Assembly (NCBI RefSeq): GCF_900100655.1 | Contig: NZ_FNCE01000002.1 | Coordinates: 248,001 to 312,000 of the forward strand | Direction of reading: 5' to 3' | From: Limimonas halophila | Lineage (GTDB): Bacteria > Pseudomonadota > Alphaproteobacteria > Kiloniellales > Rhodovibrionaceae | Length of the DNA stretch: 64,000 nucleotides | In this document: piece by piece, positions 60,245-64,000 of the stretch | How positions within the stretch are numbered: position 1 is the stretch's first letter | Layout of the letters: every line of letters begins with the position of its first letter | Notes under the pieces: model-generated | The model's database searches: none | The model's input: the letters and a program-made list of their open reading frames with translations, nothing else | What the model was told of the DNA's origin: nothing | Made by a program: the position numbers and the translations under genes

Positions 60245-60321
60245 TGGTCGGGGCGGCAGGATTCGAACCTGCGGCCTCCTGCTCCCAAAGCAGGTGCTCT
60301 GCCAGACTGAGCTACGCCCCG
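60245..60321 (-). tRNA. tRNA-Pro (anticodon UGG)
   Basis: 77 bases with CCA encoded. The acceptor CGGGGCG (60321-60315) pairs with CGCCCCG (60255-60249). The anticodon loop CTTTGGG gives anticodon TGG, and the T-arm has GGTTCGAATCC. Confidence 0.95.
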
Positions 60322-60428
60322 CGCTGGCTCCGTGCATACTAAACCGGCACGGTGCCCGGCAAGATGTGGCGCTTGCGGCTTCAGCGCGCGCGTTTCTAGG
60401 CTGCCTCCCACAGCACACGGAGGATAGC

Positions 60429-61091
60429 ATGTCGACGCGCTCCATCGGGCTCGACGACGCGCTCACGGCGTATGTCCACCGGGTCGGCTCGCGCGAGACG
60501 GAGGTTCTGGCACGGCTACGCGAAGAGACGGCGGCGCGGTCCGACGCGCACATGCAGATCGCGCCCGAACAGGGTCAGGTCATGCACCTCCTTGTCGAAC
60601 TGATGGGCGCGCGCAGCGTCATCGAGATCGGTACGTTCACGGGTTATTCGACACTCTGGATGGCGCTGGCGATGCCGTCGGATGGGCAAATCCTGGCCTG
60701 CGACGTCGATCCCGAGGCGACGGCGATTGGCCAGCGCGCGTGGCGGCAAGCGGGCGTCGACGACCGCGTCGAGCTGCGCATCGCGCCGGCCCTGGAAACC
60801 CTCGACGCGCTGCTGGACGACGGCCAGGCCGGCGCCCACGATCTCGCCTTCATCGATGCCGACAAGGAAAGGTACCAAGCCTACTACGAGCGCTGCCTAC
60901 AGCTGCTGCGTCCCGGCGGCCTGATCCTGGCGGACAACACCCTCTGGGGCGGCTCGGTGGTCGATCCGGCCAAAACCGATACGGCCACCGAAGCCATCCG
61001 CGCGTTCAATGCCAAGCTCGGGGAGGACGACCGCGTCACCCTCGCCATGACGCCGATCGGCGACGGCCTGACGCTGGCGCGCAAACGCTAA
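60429..61091 (+). CDS. O-methyltransferase, CCoAOMT-like
   Basis: A 220-residue class I SAM-dependent O-methyltransferase. Motifs: VIEIGTFTGYSTLWMALAMP (SAM-binding), ILACDVDPEATAIG, DLAFIDADKERYQAYYE (metal/SAM Asp), LRPGGLILADNTLWGGSVVD. Members methylate catechol-like substrates with a divalent metal, but bacterial ones have varied targets. Start ATG at 60429 with GGAGGAT upstream. Its stop overlaps the convergent DUF192 gene. Confidence 0.9.
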   Translation: MSTRSIGLDDALTAYVHRVGSRETEVLARLREETAARSDAHMQIAPEQGQVMHLLVELMGARSVIEIGTFTGYSTLWMALAMPSDGQILACDVDPEATAIGQRAWRQAGVDDRVELRIAPALETLDALLDDGQAGAHDLAFIDADKERYQAYYERCLQLLRPGGLILADNTLWGGSVVDPAKTDTATEAIRAFNAKLGEDDRVTLAMTPIGDGLTLARKR

Positions 61092-61582
61092 CCGCCGCCA
61101 CCGAAAACCGGGTGCCGCACACGGTCCCCGGGCTCGAGGCCGAGGCGAGCGGCCGTTCCGGCGCGCACTTCCAGGACCGCCTTCACGGGCTTGCCGGAGC
61201 GGATGCTGGCCCGCGATTCCGGCTCGGCGTCGCGGTGAATGCGGCGGATGCGCCCATCCGGCCCAATGAACAGCATATCGAGCGAAATGAAGGTGTTCTT
61301 CATCCACATGGCCACGCGGCGCACCCGCGGGTAGACGAAGAGCATCCCGTGGTCGCGCGCCAGCTCGCGCCGGTACATCAGCCCCCACGCTCGCTGATCC
61401 TCGGTGCGCGCAACCTCGACCGTGAAGGTGTGACGCTCGTCCGGGGCCGCGACGATGGTGAGGCTGTCCGTCGGAAACTTGGGCGCACCCTGCGCCTGAA
61501 GCGGTTGCGGGGTCGAGACGGCGAGCAAGAGGCCGCCAACAACGCTGAGCATCGCAGCAAGAACGGCCGACCCGCCCGTCAC
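61088..61582 (-). CDS. Exported DUF192 family protein
   Basis: 164 residues. A signal peptide (about 1-31, ending LQAQG) precedes a DUF192 domain: FTVEVARTEDQRAWGLMYR, GMLFVYPRVRRVAMWMKNTF, ISLDMLFIGPDGRIRRIHR and VLEVRAGTAARLGLEPGD are the family blocks. Function in bacteria is not established. The GTG at 61582 overlaps the stop of the deacetylase-family gene (GTGA), so the pair is co-translated. Confidence 0.9.
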   Translation of the reverse strand: MTGGSAVLAAMLSVVGGLLLAVSTPQPLQAQGAPKFPTDSLTIVAAPDERHTFTVEVARTEDQRAWGLMYRRELARDHGMLFVYPRVRRVAMWMKNTFISLDMLFIGPDGRIRRIHRDAEPESRASIRSGKPVKAVLEVRAGTAARLGLEPGDRVRHPVFGGGG

Positions 61583-62712
61583 GGCGCCATTGCGGCCCGC
61601 ACCGCGGCACGAACGTCCTCGCGCACGGGCCCATGGCGCGGCGCGTCCGCCAGCGTGGTGAACCAGCCAGCATCCGCCCGGCGCACCCAGCTGTGGCGCC
61701 ATTCCAGCCCCCGCAACAGCCGTTCGCTCTCCGGCGGCAGGCGGCGCGGCACCTCCAGATCGTTCAGCACAGCCCACATCCCCGTCCAGCAGCGTGCCAC
61801 GGACCACGGATTGTAGCCGCCGCCACCCAGGCACAACAGCCGCGGCGCCAAGCGTTTCACGGCTGCGACCACGCTCCACAGCGCGGTGTTCGACAGCATC
61901 AGGCCGGACAGCGGGTCCTCGGCGACGGCGTCGCTGCCGCCCTGCACCACCACGGCCTCCGGCTCGAACCATTCCACCAACGGAATGAGTCCAGCTTCAC
62001 ACACGTAGGCCATCTCGCTGTCGTTAAACCCCGCCGGGACCGGGATGTTCCGCGCCATGCCGCCGGCCCGGTCGGCAGGACCGCCGCTGGCGGCGGGATC
62101 GCGGCTGTTCCGCGTCATTGGCCAGCGCCCGACCTCGTGGACAGAAACCGTGAGCACACGGTCGTCCTCGGCGAACGCATCCTGGACGCCGTCGCCGTGA
62201 TGCGCGTCGATGTCCAGGTAGACGATCTGCGTCAGCCCGCCGTCCAACAGCGCCTGCAGCGCCAAAACGGGATCGTTGAAATAACAGAAGCCGCTTGCCC
62301 GGTCGGGCCTCCCGTGGTGTGTGCCGCCGGCCGGGCTGTAGACGCATCGCACACCGGCCAGCAGCAGCGACGCGGCATGCAACGATCCGCCGCAGGCAGT
62401 GGCGGGCCGCCGGAAGATCTCGGGAAAAACGGGGTTGCCACGCGCGCCCAGGTGATGGCGCATCTTCACGGCGTCCGAGACCTGTTGCGTACGTTCCGCC
62501 GCCTGCACGGCAGCGATGTAGGCGGGATCGTGGAAGCGGGCCAGTTCGGCAGGCGTGGCCCGCGGACTGTCGTGATAGACCGCATCCGGCAGCCAGCCGA
62601 GGCTGCGGCACAGGTCGAGGCAGCTCGATACGCGCGGAATGGCCAGCGGGTGCTTCCGGCCGTAGCTGGAATGCCGGTAAATCTCGCTGGCGATGAACTG
62701 CGGCGCGCTCAC
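61579..62712 (-). CDS. Histone-deacetylase-family protein (AcuC/HdaH-like)
   Basis: A 377-residue zinc-dependent deacylase-fold enzyme. It shows SPAGGTHHGRPDRASGFCYF (His-His/Gly-Phe block), YLDIDAHHGDGVQDAF (metal Asp and His), QGGSDAVAEDPLSG (second metal Asp) and LGGGGYNPWSVARCW (Gly-Gly-Gly-Tyr). Bacterial relatives remove acyl groups from polyamines, acetoin-pathway enzymes or other small substrates; the target here cannot be told. Coupled to the downstream DUF192 gene. Confidence 0.93.
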   Translation of the reverse strand: MSAPQFIASEIYRHSSYGRKHPLAIPRVSSCLDLCRSLGWLPDAVYHDSPRATPAELARFHDPAYIAAVQAAERTQQVSDAVKMRHHLGARGNPVFPEIFRRPATACGGSLHAASLLLAGVRCVYSPAGGTHHGRPDRASGFCYFNDPVLALQALLDGGLTQIVYLDIDAHHGDGVQDAFAEDDRVLTVSVHEVGRWPMTRNSRDPAASGGPADRAGGMARNIPVPAGFNDSEMAYVCEAGLIPLVEWFEPEAVVVQGGSDAVAEDPLSGLMLSNTALWSVVAAVKRLAPRLLCLGGGGYNPWSVARCWTGMWAVLNDLEVPRRLPPESERLLRGLEWRHSWVRRADAGWFTTLADAPRHGPVREDVRAAVRAAMAP

Positions 62713-62769
62713 CGTCCCTCGCGTTTTCCCTCAGCTGCAACCTTCGGCCTGGCCCAGCGCCCGGCCCGC

Positions 62770-63153
62770 TCACGCGTCGTCGTTGTCGCGCGGCCGCGAG
62801 CGCAGCCGGTGCTCCGACCCTTGATATCGGCCGCGCAGCTCGTCGATCGAGGTGCCGCGCCACAGCGGTACGCCGGAAATGTACGCGGCCCGGCCGAGCA
62901 GGTGCGCGGCCACCGGCGCCGTCATGATCAGGAAGAGGATGGCGGCCAGCGCGCGCAGGACCACCCCCGGTTCGCCGGACCAGACGGCGACGCCCACGAG
63001 CACGAGGCCGGAGCCGAGCGTTCCCGCCTTCGTCGCCGCGTGCATGCGCAGGTAGACGTCGGGCATGCGCACGAGGCCCAGCGCGGCACTGAAGACGAAA
63101 ACCGCGCCGGTCATCGCGGCCAACCCGGCCAGGATCTCCGCGATCAGGCTCAT
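62770..63153 (-). CDS. mnhG: Mrp-type Na+/H+ antiporter subunit G
   Basis: 127 residues, three membrane helices: MSLIAEILAGLAAMTGAVFV, ALGLVRMPDVYLRMHAATKAG (the conserved R-x-PDxYxRxHAATK block) and LAAILFLIMTAPVAAHLLGR. The C-terminus is charged. Last gene of the Mrp/Mnh operon in view; ATG overlaps the mnhF stop (ATGA). Confidence 0.95.
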   Translation of the reverse strand: MSLIAEILAGLAAMTGAVFVFSAALGLVRMPDVYLRMHAATKAGTLGSGLVLVGVAVWSGEPGVVLRALAAILFLIMTAPVAAHLLGRAAYISGVPLWRGTSIDELRGRYQGSEHRLRSRPRDNDDA

Positions 63154-63494
63154 CCCTCGCGCCCTCCGTCGCGGCCACCGAGGCTGTCGTAGCCGTGGTC
63201 CAGCTCACCGCCGCGCCGCTCGATCAGGCGCGCGAAGAAGACGGTCGCCAGGAATGCCACCAGTCCCAAGGCGATGGCGATTTCGAGATAAAGCGTCTCG
63301 CCGGTGGCCAGGACGCGCAGCGCGATGAAGCCGATGGCCAGGATCGCCAGCATGTCCAGCGCCACGACGCGGTCCGCCAGGCTCGGTCCACGCACGAGAC
63401 GGACCAGGGTCAGCAACAGGGCCGCGACCACGAGGACCAGGGAGATCGCGACCGCGATGCCCAGAAAGCCGTTGCTGCCGAAGAATGGGCTCAT
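63150..63494 (-). CDS. mnhF: Mrp-type Na+/H+ antiporter subunit F
   Basis: 114 residues with three helices. The family block LTLVRLVRGPSLADRVVALD, then MLAILAIGFIALRV and YLEIAIALGLVAFLATVFFA, identify MrpF/MnhF. It forms part of the membrane complex that exports Na+ in exchange for protons. Overlaps both neighbours by four bases. Confidence 0.95.
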   Translation of the reverse strand: MSPFFGSNGFLGIAVAISLVLVVAALLLTLVRLVRGPSLADRVVALDMLAILAIGFIALRVLATGETLYLEIAIALGLVAFLATVFFARLIERRGGELDHGYDSLGGRDGGREG

Positions 63495-64000
63495 TCGAAC
63501 GCCTCGCGGATCCGGTCCTCGAAGGTGCGTTTGAGGTCGTGCTTGTCCGCTTCGGGATCTTCGATGGCCATGGAGTGGACGTAAAGCGTCTCGCGGTCGT
63601 CCGAGACGTCCATGCTCAAGGTGCCGGGCGTCAGCGAGATCAGGTTGGCGAAGACCATGATCTCCAGATCGTCACGCGCATCCAGCGGCACGGCGATGAT
63701 TCCCGACTGGAATTGCAGGCGCGGCGTGTAAACGAGCTGCAGAACCTGGATCGCAGAGACCACCAGTTCGTAGATGAAGGTCCCGGCCAGCGACAGCACG
63801 CGCCGGAAGCGCGCGAAGTACAAGGTGTCCCCCCACAGCCCGCGCGGAATCCACAGCGCAATGCCCGCCAGGACATAGCCGATCACGAGGTTCAGCCCGC
63901 TCAGCGTGCCGGTCACCAGCACCCACGCCAGGGTCAGGATTGCGTGCAGGACAAACAGGTTGACGGGCTGCCTGCGCAGGGGCGGCTGTTCGATCCGGCT
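63491..64000 (-). CDS. mnhE: Mrp-type Na+/H+ antiporter subunit E (5' end beyond window)
   Basis: The frame runs from the right edge to a stop at 63491; 169 residues are visible and the start lies outside. It shows LVYTPRLQFQSGIIAVPLDA, VFANLISLTPGTLSMDVSDD (MnhE signature TPGT) and LYVHSMAIEDPEADK, after two or three membrane helices. Upstream genes mnhA-D should follow to the right. The GTG at 63922 is internal, because the frame upstream of it (VNLFVLHAILTLAWV) is still membrane-like. Confidence 0.93.
   Translation of the reverse strand, partial: SRIEQPPLRRQPVNLFVLHAILTLAWVLVTGTLSGLNLVIGYVLAGIALWIPRGLWGDTLYFARFRRVLSLAGTFIYELVVSAIQVLQLVYTPRLQFQSGIIAVPLDARDDLEIMVFANLISLTPGTLSMDVSDDRETLYVHSMAIEDPEADKHDLKRTFEDRIREAFE

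Noticed and set aside
1-64000. CRISPR arrays, insertion sequences, prophage or integrase genes, rRNA genes
   Set aside because: None seen on reading both strands: no regularly spaced repeats, no transposase or integrase motifs, no rRNA-like sequence.

Overview
The window is GC-rich chromosomal DNA from a bacterium that looks like an alphaproteobacterium, probably of the Rhodospirillales/Rhodovibrionales type. The pointers are the rplM-rpsI-argC order, a stand-alone NDUFS4-type complex I subunit, the aminotransferase-hom-glpX-recJ-tRNA-Glu block, a class I PHA synthase and an alphaproteobacterial-style sensor kinase. Several surface proteins (pilins, secretin, OmpA-like lipoprotein) are rich in Asp/Glu and an Mrp-type Na+/H+ antiporter operon starts at the right edge, so a salt-adapted organism is plausible, but the species cannot be named from this sequence. 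I saw no rRNA operon, transposase, phage gene or CRISPR array.

Layout. (1) 1-13.3 kb: an MSHA-like type IV pilus locus. It holds a truncated large minor prepilin, a prepilin peptidase, a small secreted protein, a minor pilin lacking Glu5, two paralogous major-type prepilins, a leftward run of secretin, ABC-2 permease, small exported protein and membrane-anchored AraC regulator, and a rightward run of TPR protein, ExeA/MshM ATPase and PilT-like ATPase. The extension ATPase and platform protein are not in the window. (2) 13.4-18.2 kb: galU and a phosphomannomutase/phosphoglucomutase, then a large orphan sensor histidine kinase. (3) 18.5-30.4 kb: mostly housekeeping: cutA, rplM-rpsI behind a near-consensus promoter, argC, a gamma-carbonic-anhydrase-like protein, phaC, an OmpA-domain lipoprotein, an alanine-type aminotransferase, hom, glpX, recJ and tRNA-Glu(UUC).

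(4) 30.5-42.7 kb: respiratory nitrate reduction. A leftward operon encodes two NarK transporters, NarG, NarH, NarJ, NarI, a parvulin and a small protein. Opposite it lies a cysteine-cluster-free Crp/Fnr regulator of the NarR/Dnr type, with FNR-like boxes in the shared intergenic region. A small frameshifted membrane-protein gene lies downstream of the operon. (5) 42.8-55.2 kb: a surface-polysaccharide region. It has a glycosyltransferase, glucose-1-phosphate cytidylyltransferase, an SDR epimerase, three tandem sugar-methyltransferase paralogues, a hexose-phosphate-mutase homologue whose active-site loops are all degenerate, and the four dTDP-rhamnose genes arranged as rmlBA facing rmlCD. galU and the mutase of region 2 probably feed the same nucleotide-sugar pools.

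(6) 55.2-59.8 kb: a regulator-rich stretch (second Crp/Fnr protein, helix-hairpin-helix protein, two convergent LuxR-type regulators) separated by AT-rich spacers. (7) 59.8-64 kb: tRNA-Arg(UCU), the NDUFS4-like subunit, tRNA-Pro(UGG), an O-methyltransferase, a DUF192 protein, a histone-deacetylase-family enzyme and mnhG, mnhF and partial mnhE. The most unusual items are the apparently catalytically dead mutase inside the sugar cluster, the methyltransferase trio without an obvious CDP-sugar dehydratase, and the ATPase-less ABC-2 permease translationally coupled to the pilus secretin.
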